This document shows, piece after piece, positions 40,301-50,927 of a stretch of 64,000 nt of DNA. Within the stretch, counting starts at the first letter, position 1. Each line of letters begins with the position of its first letter. Position numbers and translations under genes: made by a program. The notes under the pieces are model-generated. The model was not told where the DNA came from and ran no database searches. It saw only the letters and a list, made by a program, of their open reading frames with translations. Origin of the DNA: Ectocarpus siliculosus (taxonomy: Eukaryota > Sar > Phaeophyceae > Ectocarpales > Ectocarpaceae); contig FN649758.1 in NCBI GenBank assembly GCA_000310025.1, positions 4,005,249 through 4,069,248 on the forward strand. The letters are read 5' to 3'.

Positions 40301-43300
40301 GAACGGGTAGGTTGGTGTCGTTCCTGCTGCGCGGCCCTCCTTATAACGCAGGGATTGTGGTTCGACACAAAGGGTCGAAGAAACTTTAGGATGAAACCTG
40401 TTTTGGAATGAGACATGTCCAAACTACTCACCTCCGAAAGTTGTGAGAGCTACACATGATTGTTCTAGAAGTTGATGGTGGTTGAACCCACGTGTGCGTA
40501 CCAGTTTTAAAGTCAAAGCAATAGCTGGCAAGCGGACCGATCTCTTGTGGAGATACTTGTTGTCATTGCTGGAGCCGCCCTTGCAATGTCTGCACCTGCC
40601 CAAACTGGAATTCCTCCGTGGAACTCAAAACGAAGATATGGATTCTGCGAGAAACAACCTCTAGATGGTGGTGGCTCCCGCTCCTCGTATCACATGTTGG
40701 AAGGTTTTCTCCTGGAGACCCTATAGCAGGGGTTGAGCCCCCTCTTCCAGTGCTAAAAAGCGAGGTTGTTTTTTCGTGGTACCCGAGTGAGAACTTAAGC
40801 GTGATGCGTCGAGTATTGCGGCCGAACAGTTCAGAATAGGGCAGCATTGGAAAGGCGTTCTCAGGCCGCGGCATAGGCACGCACTACCCCAAAACCATCG
40901 CACCTAGATCCTCGCATGGCCTGCGTCTTGACGATGTGATCGTCCAGCAGCTGCTGCGTCTCATCCACGGACGCGAGAATCCTCGTGCCGGACGTGCGGT
41001 ACTCCTTCGTTTCAAACACGAGGCCGCTCCACTCCTCCTCCATGATGTTCATGTTGTTCTCCAAGGAGTACTCCTTGGAAGCGGCCACGCAAGTCTGTGA
41101 AAAGAACGGTTAGGAAGAACATATCGAGGTTGCCGATGAGTTGGGTTCAAAACGATTTTGGAGGGAGGATCAAAGGCGAAGAGAGCGGCAGGGAATTGAC
41201 GCGTAGTTGACTGATTGGGCGCAATTCGAAGCGTTGGGCATCGCCGGGGGTTGAAATTCATCGAAGGCACATGACCGATTGTTGCGAAGGAAGGTTTTCG
41301 AGTGCCGTTGGGGGAAACGCGTTTAAGGTTGAGAATGTTTTCAAGACCTGACACTCTGACAAAATGTTTCTCATAGCGCACGCGACAGGTACCTCCTCAA
41401 TCTCGGCGCAGAAGTTCTGGAGCCCGGCGTCGAGGAGGTCCCTCAGCACAAAGTCCTGCTCATACGGCAACGAGATACCCGTGGTCTTGACGATCTGGTC
41501 CCAGTGGCGCTTCTTGATGCCGGGGGAGGACATGAGCATCATCAGGGGCGCCTCGTCCTCGATGAAGTCTTTTATCTCCTTGGACAGGGCCGTTGCCACT
41601 GAAGTCGGGATAGCTCGTTCTGTGCCGACCTGCAAGGGTTACAAGGCCGGGGTATGAGGGCGGGCGAGAAATCGAAAACCCGAATCTATCAGGACGTACT
41701 GCGCTCCACAATACGCCGGACTGTCCGAGACTTGCACCTGGCCAATTATCCGCGTTCTCCGCTTTGAGGACGAAAAAGGAATGCACAGAAAAGACAAACA
41801 GAATGTTTGTTGAACCTGCCCACGCCAGACGGAACCAACCTATGTCACCAGAACAAGGCTGAGGCCGCAACCCCAAGCAAAACTCACCTTCGCTAGCTCC
41901 TTCTCGGATCTCTGGGCCGTCCGCATTAGGTCATCCGCCTGCCGCTCCGCCGCTTCGGAATCAATGTTTCGGAGCGGAGACTCTAGCCACGTGTGGTGGC
42001 TGTCGAGGTAGTCCTTGGCCGTCGTCCACAGCCGCGCCATGGGGTCTAGCGAATCCCGGAGGTCTGACAGCGGGGTGAGGTTGTCGGTCAAGGGCATGCC
42101 GAGGAGCGTCTCCTGCTCGAGGATGCTGTCGGCCTCGGCCTCGGCCCTGTCGAGAGCCTCCTGCACGGCGACAATGCGCCGGACGCAGTTGTGCACGTCC
42201 CCCGGCACCAGGGACCCGGCCTCCGCTATCTTGTCGATCTTTTTGCCCAGGGCCGCGGTCTCCCGGAGGAGCTGCTCCTGCTGCCCCTCCACGACCATCT
42301 CGAGGTCCTGCTTGCGGCTGCGCTGGAGCTCGGCCGACCTCGCCAGGTACGTCTTGACGTTGTGCGGCCAGTTGTAGGTCGTGTGGAACAGCTGGAGGTC
42401 GTCCCGGGACACGCGGAACCCTTGGTCGAGGAGGAAGTTCGTCCGGGTGTAGACCTGGTTGGTATACTCGCCCAGCAGGCCTCCCAGCCTCTCTAGCGCC
42501 TTCCGAGTGTACTCCTGCAGGGACTTGAGCTCCGCCGAGTCCGACGGCTCGGTCACGAGCTGGTTCACCATCTCCTGGTACTCCTTGCCGATGGCGGCCA
42601 TGTGCGTCCGGTTGTCCGAGGCCACCTCCTCCATGATGAGCGTGTGGAGGGCGTCCGCCTTCTTCGCCAGCGACTCGGTCGCCTCGAGGCACTTCACCGA
42701 GAACATGGGGTAGTTGTTTAGGTCCGGCACCGCCTCTCGGATTTCCAGGGCGAGGCGCTTGAGCCTCAGCGCCACCTCCTCGAGGGCGGTGATGCCCGCC
42801 TGGGTGGAGTCCATCTGCCCGCGCTCTTCGAGAACTTTCTGCACCTTGGCCTCCTCGCTGCCGTCCATGAGACCCACGAAGGGCTCGAACTCCTTGAGCA
42901 GCCTGAGGGGCGCCGCCATGTGGGTCGCGATCGCCGCCCGGACGCGCGACTTCGCGTCCACCACTATCTCGTCCGAGAGAACCATCGTGCACGGGCCCAG
43001 GGTCTTCGTGCTGCATTCCGGCGGCGGAGGGACGAGGCTCTGGTCCACTCGGGGAAACCTCTGGCTGGCGGAGACGACCTGGTCGATGCAGGCGCACGCG
43101 TGGCCCTGGAGCTCTTCGAGGGTCGGCTCAACCGTCATAACCGTCCTCCTGCTCGCAGCAGCAGCATTGCCGTCGCCGTCCTCGCAGGTGGCCTCCGTAT
43201 CCGCTCCCTGTGATTTAAAGCAAACGTGTACACATTATCTCTCTGCAATGATACGTGTACTTTTTCTTGCGCCAATGACACAACAATATGAAGATGTTCT

Positions 43301-46300
43301 TCCGCCGACAGCCAAACCCTCTACACGTTACGACATAGAAGTACGTTTTCCTCTGCAATATCACATACTCCGGCATTCTCAAAGCGGCGGATGCAGTTCG
43401 CAAAAACACAAGCTTGTACGAAAATGTTTCTGGACATTTGACGCGCCTGAGATCGGCCTTCGATGTCGTCGAATGCGTCTTCGTTGACGTGCAGCATCAG
43501 CACGAACGTCGCGTCTCCGGAATGGTGAGGGTGGCTCACGCGCTCGAAGAGGTGGACAAACGTCCCCAGCGAGCGTTCCACGGTGCCCCTAAGGTGTCTA
43601 GACATCAGCATGGACACGGACTCGAGAATCCCCGTCAATCTGGCGAAAGGGTCGGGGGCTCGCCCGGTTCGCCCCCCGGGCCGATGACGGCTTCCCGCCC
43701 CGCCGCCGCCGCCGCCACGTAGACCAACACTTCCCCCACCCGCGCCTCTTCCCGCGTCTCCGCTGCCGGCAAGCCCCGCTTCCAACTCCATCCTCCTCTC
43801 CATCAATATCTGGGCCTCTTCCTTGTCGTCCCCGCTGCAGCCGCGCTCGGACGCGGCGCTGTGCCCTCTCGTGCGCCGTTCACCGGGGCCCCCTTCTCCC
43901 GACGGGGCGGCGGGACTTTGCTCGAACCACTGGTCGAACTCCTCGTCCGCGTCTATGTCATCGACGCCACCCAACCCGTCCCCTCCCTGGGTGTCACCGC
44001 CTGCTTCTTCCCGGAAACCCGGTCGAAGCTGCACTGCGGCGCCGTCAAGGTGCCGCCCAGCATCGTCCCACCCTCCTGCTCCTCTTGTCCCCCCCATCCC
44101 GCCCCCGTTTCCCTTCATCGCCTGGATGGCTTGAATCAGGGGACCCACATATTGCCCCACGAGACCCGCGGCGTCGGAGAGCCAGAACTCCTGCATGGCC
44201 TCCCTGCATTCGTTAGCGCGCCTCTCCATGTGCGAGCAGAACGAGTCTAGGCTCATTGGCAGCGTGGACCAGAAGGTGGCGGTCGTGACATCGGTGAAAA
44301 GGACGTCCGCGTACACCTGTGGCAGCGGTCGGAGAGAACGCAACACAGAAGCATGATACAAGTTCATCACCACACATCAACTTAAATCATACGCCACCGC
44401 ATTATCTACAGTCATGAAATGAGGCGACTGTTTTTCCTGTTGATGCTTTTTTTTCTGAAGTTAAAGGTCTTGAAGTGCACACGCAGGATCTCCGCCTGAA
44501 CTGCGAACGCAGTCGACGCGACGCAAGGGTGGGAAGGCATGTATTTCAAACGGCACGCTTCCCACAAACGTAACATCTGATGCACCATCTAGGAGATGTG
44601 CCGGAGCTGGGTAAACATCTGTGCACACCGCCTTCGCCATCTCCATGCCCTTCAAAGGAGCATGTTCCGCGGGTCACACATGGCGCTCTGCCTCACAATA
44701 GAAAAAGAAAGCTTCAACAACCTCACCACATCGCTGGAACCCCCGAAAGCGGCCGTGTCCCAGTCGCCCGGAACCACCCCGGAGTGCCACAGCTTTTCCA
44801 GCCCTACCATGACCGTCTCCACCGAGCAGAGCTTACGCTTCAGGAGCAGGGCGGACCGGCGCACGCGAGCCCGGGAAACTCCGGTCTGCCGCAGCACTCT
44901 CCACTCCGGGATGAGGTACTCCTGGCACTGGTACCACCTGGGGCCGGCCGTGAGATGCCCGCGCTCTATACCCAGCGCCTTCCGCCGTTCGGGGTCTTTC
45001 AGCTCGTAGTCCACGACGGCCCTCGCCACCGAGACGGAGTGCCCGACCTGTACGTCCTCCAGCATGCTGTTGACGGCGGCCTCTGCGTAGGCCTGGTAGG
45101 CGCCCAGCTCGATCCCGGGGATGAATCGAAGCTCGAAGGCTAGCCGCGAGGTTATTCCGTCGACCCGTTCCGGGGGAAGCTCGAGAAGGGGGGACTTGGC
45201 CCCGGCGCCGAGTGCGTTCGGCGAGCCGTTCAGCATCCTGTCCTCCACGTTCACCCAGTAGCGATCCATTGACTCCTTTTGCCTCTCCGCTTCGTCCGCC
45301 ACGACACCCTTTCCTCCTTCGTTTCCACTACCTGCAGCTCCTTTGTCACCTGGGGTCTCGTCGTGGCCACCACTGTGGCCGACTTCGTCCAGCACGGCCG
45401 GGTTCCACGACCGGAAGTCGTTCACCGCGTACCCCCCTCCCCCCTTCGAAGGGGTGCTCACCTGTGCTCTGGACGGCGTCACGCCGCTGCTGGACGGATC
45501 AACTTCGAGGAGCCGTCTCCCTCGCGGAGGCGACCGCATCTCCCTCAGTTGAGTCCGAGTGTCCTGCGCTGAATCTATTACGACTGGCTTGAGTTTCCTT
45601 GGCGAGTCTAAGCCATCTCCCCGCTCACTACCGCCGCTGGTGGGCGAGCCGAACGCCTCCGCAGCGGTTGAGCCACCGGTCGGCGACGGAGACTGTTTTC
45701 CGCCCCGTCCATCTCCTGCAGAAGACCTCCCGAGCGACAAGGTCGCACTGAGCTTTTCACGCGAGGAAGCGGGCTGGAGGGCCAGAGCCTGGAGGATTTC
45801 GCGGGACTCTGCCGCGAACGGCGCCGTGACTAGCTTTCCACCGGCTCCGGCGTTGCGAGTCTTGTTGCTAGCGCCGCCACCGCCGACAACCCCGATCCCT
45901 CCGCCTCCGCTCCCTGCCGGGGCCCCAGCGGCAACGGCAAGGGTAGCGGCCGCCTTTGCTACCAGTTGGGCCGAAGTCGACGTCAGCGCTGCCGCTGTCG
46001 ATGTGTACAGCCGTCCTATGCGGTCGCTCGGGCGGAAGTACCCGGTGCTTGCAACGTCGGAGTATGCGGTCGGGACATTCGCTTGCCGGAGCCCCCGCGC
46101 TTGCGACAAGCTGTGGGAGCTCTTGTCGTGGGAAGCGGTGCGAATGAGATCGGCTGCGCTGGAGACCTTGGGGAGCTCGTAGAAGGAGCCCATCGAACCC
46201 AGCTCCTCGAGGTTGGCTTGCTTCCCGTCGCCGTGTTCTCTATGGTTTGACGTGATTGTACCATTGAAGTGTACACCGGTCTCCTCTGCAGGCCCTACAG

Positions 46301-46709
46301 CGTGGCTGTCGTCCAGATGGTTGGTGAACCTTGCTGTTACGGTGACAGGAGCGATATCGGTAGTAGTGGTGGTGGCAACCCTTTCCGCTTCTCCGCTGGT
46401 CCGGTCCTTGCGTAACGTTGCATTTTGCTCAATTTCAGAGGTGGAGGCTTCGGTTTGGAAACTCCGGGCTTTGGCCGCGGTTGCAGCAGCTTCGACGTTA
46501 GCCTTCCTGGCGGCGATAGACCCCTTCAACACACCGAATCGAGAAGTATTCCCGTACAATAACCTTGGCGCATTCTTCCCGAAAGAGCCTGCCGGTCCTT
46601 TGTCGGTGTCAGTGTTGTCGACGCCGCCTGCCTCGCGCTCAGACGATGCAAACATAGGCATGGGTTGGAACCGACCTTGTTCGTGCCAATCATGTTGTGG
46701 CTCCGCCAT
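5141..46709 (-). CDS. Axonemal inner-arm dynein heavy chain (single-headed DNAH3/7/12 class), 64 exons
   Basis: This is the motor subunit of a flagellar inner dynein arm. It is an ATP-driven, minus-end-directed sliding motor of the axoneme. The chain runs from the ATG at 46709 to a TGA at 5143-5141. My exons sum to 14,202 nt, an exact multiple of three (4,733 residues), and every junction agrees in phase. P-loops occur in AAA1 (GPAGTGKT, about residue 1927), AAA2 (GLPFSGKT, about 2208), AAA3 (GPTGTGKS, about 2673) and AAA4 (GVGGSGRQS, about 3052). The linker has [13 protein letters not shown], the stalk tip has DFWGPS and YDKDNIP, and the end has [19 protein letters not shown] and [14 protein letters not shown]7-type chains are about 4,000 residues, so this one is longer, mainly from a disordered N-terminus. 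Assignment to the DNAH3/7/12 (possibly DNAH1/6) class is by motif and is not phylogenetic. Exon coordinates are in the domain entries. Confidence 0.97.
10648..16437 (-). CDS. Dynein exons 47-56: AAA6 and following region
   Basis: The exons are 16249-16437, 15541-15606, 14897-15106, 14146-14238, 13582-13710, 13034-13167, 12468-12672, 12035-12172, 11461-11665 and 10648-10813. Landmarks are [100 protein letters not shown] and [13 protein letters not shown]. Exon 47 ends at a GC donor (AAG|GCGAGA, GC at 16248-16247). The continuation SK to [10 protein letters not shown] matches the family across that junction. Confidence 0.94.
16776..18270 (-). CDS. Dynein exons 43-46: AAA5
   Basis: The exons are 18051-18270, 17431-17573, 17196-17285 and 16776-17027. 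They read [68 protein letters not shown] and [17 protein letters not shown], all classical AAA5 landmarks. AAA5 has no ATPase P-loop, as expected. The exon 43 acceptor is GAGCAG, a tandem NAGNAG site, so exon 43 may start at 18273 or 18270 and gain or lose one Gln. Confidence 0.95.
18688..21486 (-). CDS. Dynein exons 37-42: stalk coiled coil and microtubule-binding domain
   Basis: The exons are 21354-21486, 20825-21049, 20192-20409, 19564-19726, 19111-19191 and 18688-18816. The first two form the outgoing stalk helix (CC1). Exons 39-40 are the microtubule-binding tip: [31 protein letters not shown] and [13 protein letters not shown]. Exons 41-42 are the returning helix (CC2; [10 protein letters not shown], then [14 protein letters not shown]). 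Exon 41 ends at a GC donor (CAG|GCAAGA, GC at 19110-19109). Introns on both sides of exon 40 carry long microsatellites. Confidence 0.95.
19379..19532. repeat. GAC/AAC trinucleotide microsatellite in dynein intron
   Basis: This is a plus-strand run of AAC and GAC triplets (GTT/GTC in dynein sense) in the intron 3' of exon 40. It ends about 30 bases from the exon 40 donor. Confidence 0.9.
20066..20155. repeat. GA/CT dinucleotide microsatellite in dynein intron
   Basis: Almost pure (GA)n on the plus strand, so (CT)n in dynein sense. It lies in the intron just 3' of exon 39, about 35 bases from the donor. Confidence 0.95.
22011..24059 (-). CDS. Dynein exons 32-36: AAA4
   Basis: The exons are 23920-24059, 23475-23583, 22908-23120, 22513-22702 and 22011-22203. 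The AAA4 P-loop is GVGGSGRQS, with Arg where a canonical Walker A has Lys. This variant is common in axonemal AAA4 modules. It is followed by [55 protein letters not shown] and DWFTAWP. Exon 34 ends at a GC donor (GAG|GCGAGA, GC at 22907-22906). Confidence 0.94.
24427..28225 (-). CDS. Dynein exons 25-31: AAA3
   Basis: The exons are 28163-28225, 27803-27953, 27295-27424, 26511-26712, 25966-26109, 25164-25307 and 24427-24564. Walker A GPTGTGKS is in a tiny 63-nt exon. Walker B is [10 protein letters not shown], followed by [14 protein letters not shown] and [32 protein letters not shown] closes the module. AAA3 nucleotide state gates the motor in other dyneins, and its motifs are intact here. 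Exon 31 ends at a GC donor (AAG|GCGAGA, GC at 24426-24425). Confidence 0.95.
28554..33164 (-). CDS. Dynein exons 16-24: AAA2 and approach to AAA3
   Basis: The exons are 32983-33164, 32328-32484, 32132-32203 (exon 18, tentative), 31942-32040, 31153-31322, 30718-30922, 30278-30448, 29490-29666 and 28554-28814. AAA2 has Walker A GLPFSGKT and the conserved strings [42 protein letters not shown] and VLDDNKK, then LCLMSGEII and [13 protein letters not shown]2 binds ATP structurally in dyneins. Exon 18 would add 24 residues that relatives lack (see findings). Low-complexity Gly/Ala/Glu inserts sit in exons 21 and 22. Confidence 0.92.
33641..37278 (-). CDS. Dynein exons 9-15: end of linker and AAA1 (main ATPase)
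   Basis: The exons are 37001-37278, 36480-36623, 36013-36191, 35607-35689, 34968-35114, 34192-34445 and 33641-33764. AAA1 is the obligatory ATP-hydrolysing site. Visible elements are [20 protein letters not shown], Walker [15 protein letters not shown], Walker B CFDEFNRI, the sensor-region [18 protein letters not shown] and [10 protein letters not shown]. All catalytic motifs look intact. Exon 9 starts directly after a CAA microsatellite (see findings). Confidence 0.95.
37280..37324. repeat. GTT/CAA microsatellite abutting a dynein 3' splice site
   Basis: (GTT)n on the plus strand reads (CAA)n in dynein sense. It directly precedes the CAG acceptor of exon 9 (37278). Confidence 0.95.
38057..41629 (-). 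CDS. Dynein exons 4-8: linker (DHC_N2) domain
   Basis: The exons are 41393-41629, 40904-41094, 40046-40202, 38818-39192 and 38057-38224. They encode the linker, the lever that swings across the AAA ring in the power stroke. Diagnostic strings are [58 protein letters not shown] and WVQKWPGQ. All match the family order. The phase-2 junction between exons 5 and 6 joins RGS to YIGPF through an Arg codon, where relatives usually have Pro. Confidence 0.93.
41888..44316 (-). CDS. Dynein exons 2-3: tail (DHC_N1-like) region
   Basis: Exon 2 is 43447-44316 (its 3' end is uncertain) and exon 3 is 41888-43207, covering residues 662-1391. Exon 2 starts [16 protein letters not shown] after a CACAG acceptor. 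It holds an insertion of about 150 residues rich in Gly, Asp, Glu and Arg (about 43650-44100), probably a surface loop. Exon 3 is helical, charged tail sequence. The exon 2 donor cannot be fixed. A GC donor at 43446-43445 (CAG|GCGCGT) and a weak GT at 43419-43418 are both in phase 0. Confidence 0.75.
44727..46709 (-). CDS. Dynein exon 1: long disordered N-terminus plus start of tail
   Basis: This one 1,983-nt exon encodes residues 1-661. The first 480 or so residues are low-complexity (Ser, Gly, Ala, Thr, Glu rich) with no fold recognised. Single-headed DNAH chains normally lack a tract of this size. From about residue 485 the tail begins ([10 protein letters not shown]), with [18 protein letters not shown]. 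That resembles the conserved DYxLxDPxERxRL element of DNAH3/7/12 tails. The start ATG has in-frame coding directly downstream and no recognised upstream extension. The donor is GTGAGG after codon 661. Confidence 0.85.
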
Positions 46710-48654
46710 TGTCTTCGGTTATGGTACTTTCCAGTGGGATACCTTCGTGTAGATAGGATAGCCCGAGAGACCTCCTGGGGTGAGTGTTAGAAAGGCACGA
46801 ACACATCGGGGAATGCCGTACAACCTTCAATGCTGCATACATCACGGTAGACTGAAGTAGACGATAATATGTATGCTCATCCGACAGATGTATATGCCGG
46901 AAGCTGAAATACGGCAGTTATTTTGCCAAACTGCAATTCTGACCTCCCCCTATGTTTCTGCACAGATACATACCCATTTAGATATGCATGATATCACACC
47001 CACAACAAGCTTTGGGTGTGCATGTGTACACTATACATGTAAAAGGGTAGAAATGTGTGCGCTTTTGGTACAATAGTACAGCGACCCAGTCCCTTCTCTG
47101 GTCAGTTATCGGAGGGTATCTTATGGGGTGAGTTTCACAACCACTCCTGTCGCATTGCAATGTCCTTGCTGAAGTGTGTGGCCCATGCAAGCACACCGCC
47201 CATGCACAAAATGTACACGATGCGGGAATCAAGTTGAACACGCCCTCAACTGTTGCGGGACTTGGCTGCGTGCACCTTTCAAAGCGCCATGATTTCTTTC
47301 TGCGATACTCTGATTCCAGTCTTCGGGCCTCCCGCCGCCATCCAAGGCAGCACGGTAGGACGTCCCTCCCGTGGTCGATCGTGCAGAGGAACAGGAGCTA
47401 CTGCTATTGACCAGAAAGAGAGAGAGCGAGTTCGTTTTCGCGCCAAGCACGGCGTAAATTTGTGAAGCGTTACCTACGCCTCCCGAACCAAAGTCGAAAC
47501 CTTCCCATCCAAAAACGCGGGGTCTACCGCGATAGCAGGGCACAGAGCAGCAGCGAGAGAGCAAGGGCGTCTGAGGGAGGGAGGAGGATAGACCGCAGCG
47601 GTGGAAAGCTCTGCATGAGAGGGAACTGCCAGCTGCTCGTAGATAGAGAGGATATCTAACGACCACTGCAGGTGAACTGTAGCCGGACCATAGGACGAGA
47701 ACCTCAATCGTTGATGACGTTCGCCGGTGCGTGTCTTTGTCAACCCGCTCTCTCTTACTCTCTCCGCTGTCTGCCCGCTCGCTCACCAAACAGCAGGAAG
47801 TAAAGGGGGGGTATAAGGCACCAGCATGGGATGGGGTGTGACGCATAATAATACCGCTCGGTTGTTGTATTGCTTTTCCAAACACGTTGTATTGATCGGC
47901 TCTTTCCGTATCGCTGAGAGCGGGGCGACAATCGCCCCTTGTGTGCTTGCTCCCCCTTGGAGCAAAGGTGAAATCAAAACCATGTTGATGCCAGGCGCCT
48001 CGGCGGCAAGTGACGTCTGCTTATGCCTGGGCCGATATATTTTCATCAGCTCCGCTGTATAGCGCGATCTGCGCGATTGCAAGAGCACGTGATGGTTGTG
48101 TTGAGACCGTTTTCTCTACAGTGGCGTGTTCTGATTGGCCCGCCGTTGTACACGGACCGTCCCCCAGGCGGAATTAAAGAGGACTGGTATTGTACGCAAA
48201 GACAATAGTGTTGTCAAAACGACGTTCGTGGGCTGCTGTACGTTCTCTGTAGATCCATCACGCACGGCTGCTCTTTGAAAAACCGATATTGCCTTCCATA
48301 GAGCACCAGCCCCACGTGCAAACCACCCACACGTCTCCGTATTCATTCACACAGCCGTCGTTTTGTTTAGTGCACGCACAAGCAATCGTCTGTTGACAAT
48401 TTCCGATCCTCTCTTCCACTAGGTTTTAGGGTACACTGCTTTGTAGTATTGGTGCCGGTGTTGGTGCTGGCGGCAGGTCAACGCGCCCGGATAAACCCGC
48501 CCGAAGGTTGCTGCTGCTTTCCACAAACCGCTGCCGGAAACATTGGTGTTACAGCACGGGCATACCGACCTCTTGCCCGTCCGTGCTACATGTTACGGCT
48601 GTGTGTAGAGTATGCAACGTGTGGGAGGTTTGCACGTGGGTTCTCTCTCTTCTT

Positions 48655-48742
<88 letters not shown>

Positions 48743-48941
48743 ATACACACACCTAACCCTTTGTACCCTTCCCTCGTGCCGCTCCCGTCACGCGCGGCAG
48801 AGCTTGGCCCCGCGTGGTCGCGTCCGTTCTTTAGCGGTCGGGGGCTCCCCGGGAGGACACGAAAGAGCCTTTTCATTGGCCAAACATTTCCAAATAAGAC
48901 CGACCGGACGGTACGAGGCTAGTGCCCTCCTCAGACCTGCC
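46710..48941. promoter_or_regulatory. Shared divergent upstream region of dynein and TAF12
   Basis: This 2.2-kb region separates the dynein ATG (minus) from the TAF12 ATG (plus). It must contain both 5' ends and promoters if the starts are right. A 79-nt (TC)n tract at 48659-48737 lies about 200 bases before the TAF12 ATG. No TATA box or other core element was identified. A 218-codon minus-strand ORF (47229-47885) looks fortuitous. Confidence 0.5.
48659..48737. repeat. TC microsatellite upstream of TAF12
   Basis: Nearly pure (TC)n on the plus strand, pyrimidine-rich in TAF12 sense. Confidence 0.95.
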
Positions 48942-50232
48942 ATGGCGCTTGCCAAGGGCCAATCACTTGCATCGCTGCAGAAAGAGAAGGCGGCGGCGCC
49001 AGGCAGCACAACGGCGCCCGCAACAAACGCAGCGGCTGACGCGCCCGGTTCGGTGAGTCGAGTAGGAGAGCGTACATGCTTTGCATACTTTGAGAGCACG
49101 TGTGGTAGAACGAAGGGAGAGGGAGAGTGAGCTGGCGGGCATTTCTTAGCGCCGTGGACATGATGCACCCGAAGTTTATTGGTCGAAGCTTCATGGAGCA
49201 GTGCGTGGCTCACCCCTGCCGGTACAGAAGGGTCTTCCGTGTTTGACCATGGGGGGGGCGTACTCATTTGTTGCTTGCCGTAGTCATTTGACCATTGACC
49301 ACGCGTCCCTTTCGAGACGGAGCACCGTTCCTACCCCTACTAGAGACACCACCAACGTTTGGGAGCTCTTTACGTTTCTGCCACAAACTCCATAAAAGTT
49401 TCTTGCACATCTTATCCCCGTCCTCTAGGGCCTCTTGTGCCCACCATCTATCCCCAATTATCGCGATTTTCCATGGGGGGTGGGATTCTGCGCCGGGCGG
49501 CTCCTCACCCGACATTCCACGCTGCTGTGCTCCAACAGGCCAGGAACATTTGTTCGGTTATTTCCGAAGCCATCCGTCTCTGTCCAACCTGTTCGTGTTA
49601 CCTTTCTGTGGTCATTCGCTTTCGAAGGAGAAGCAAACGAGGAGTTTGCGAGGGAAACGCCACCTGAGCAGGCATTCGCCTGAACAATACCAGCGGTGCT
49701 CATATTGATTTATCCTTTCGTGCCTGTCGACGGCTGCGGAACGGGGCAGCGCCGGGGGGGGGGGGGGGAAGTTGGTCAGGCAAAACCTTTGATCGGCACG
49801 CAGGAACATGGGTGTTCACCATGGCTATTGTTTGAGTGAGGTCGACGGGGGCACGAGATATCGCGTAGGACCCCACCCACCCACCCACCCACCCAGCACC
49901 TATCCGCCGCCCCCCGGGTTGGCGACGAACAGGTGATCAACTTAGCTGGCGACGATGGGATACCTCCGGCCGCTGCGGCAGCGGTACCCCAGGGGCAGGC
50001 AACAGTGGCCGGTCGAGCTGCTGGTGTCTCCCCAGCGATGGCGGGCGCAAGCGGAGGAGGCGCCGCCCCTCCCCCCGTAGCTACGCGCCCGCGGGGGGGA
50101 AAGGGGCTGAACTACCTCCAGCAGCGCGCGGAGCCGGTGCGTTGTAGTTTTCGCCCCATTTTTTCGGCAGCTTTCTACATCAGCCGTGCTTCGCCTCTCT
50201 CTCTCTCTTGTCTCTTTGTCCCTCTATCTCTC

Positions 50233-50309
<77 letters not shown>

Positions 50310-50701
50310 TCCTGCTCCACGACGCTGTCGTCAAACATGTTGGCTTGTGTCACCGCATGTGATACCTCGTGGCATGCCAACCGCCGCTTGATGTTTGGTG
50401 TGACGCTCATACTTGTGGGTCGGTGCGACTTTTTTGTTTTGCTCGCGATTCTCATGTCCCTGGTCAGGCAAGAGTTGCGCAGCCGGCGGTGGCCGCGAGT
50501 ATGCCGCAGCAGACGCAACCACAACAGGCCCCTCTTCAAGTGGCACAGCAGCAGCAGTTGCAAGCAGCGCCAGCCCAACACGCTGCTGGTGCTGTTCCAC
50601 AGCAAGGGGTTCAGCAGCCCAATGTCCATCAGCAGCAGACCCTGCAACAGCAGCAGACACTGCAGCAGCAGCAGGCACTGCAGCATCAGCGGGCACTGCA
50701 G

Positions 50702-50733
<32 letters not shown>

Positions 50734-50869
50734 GGTTTTGCAACAACAGAGAAGTCACCACCTTGCCTTACAAACCATACAGCAGCAGCGCCACCAGCAA
50801 GCCCAGGTTTTGTCCCAGCAGCAGGCGGCAGCGCAAGCACAGGTCCATGCGCTAGCACGCCAGCATTCT

Positions 50870-50927
<58 letters not shown>

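Noticed and set aside
41961-43097. 378-codon Gly/Arg/Pro-rich ORF on the minus strand
   Set aside because: An alternate frame of dynein exon 3. The 432-codon frame carries the tail sequence and correct splice sites.
43420-43447. Firm call of a sixth GC donor for dynein exon 2 (CAG|GCGCGT)
   Set aside because: A weak GT donor 27 bases downstream is also in phase and the protein there is not conserved enough to decide.
47229-47885. 218-codon minus-strand ORF upstream of the dynein gene
   Set aside because: Ser/Arg-rich with no domain, no clear splice partner, and in a GC-rich region where chance ORFs are common.
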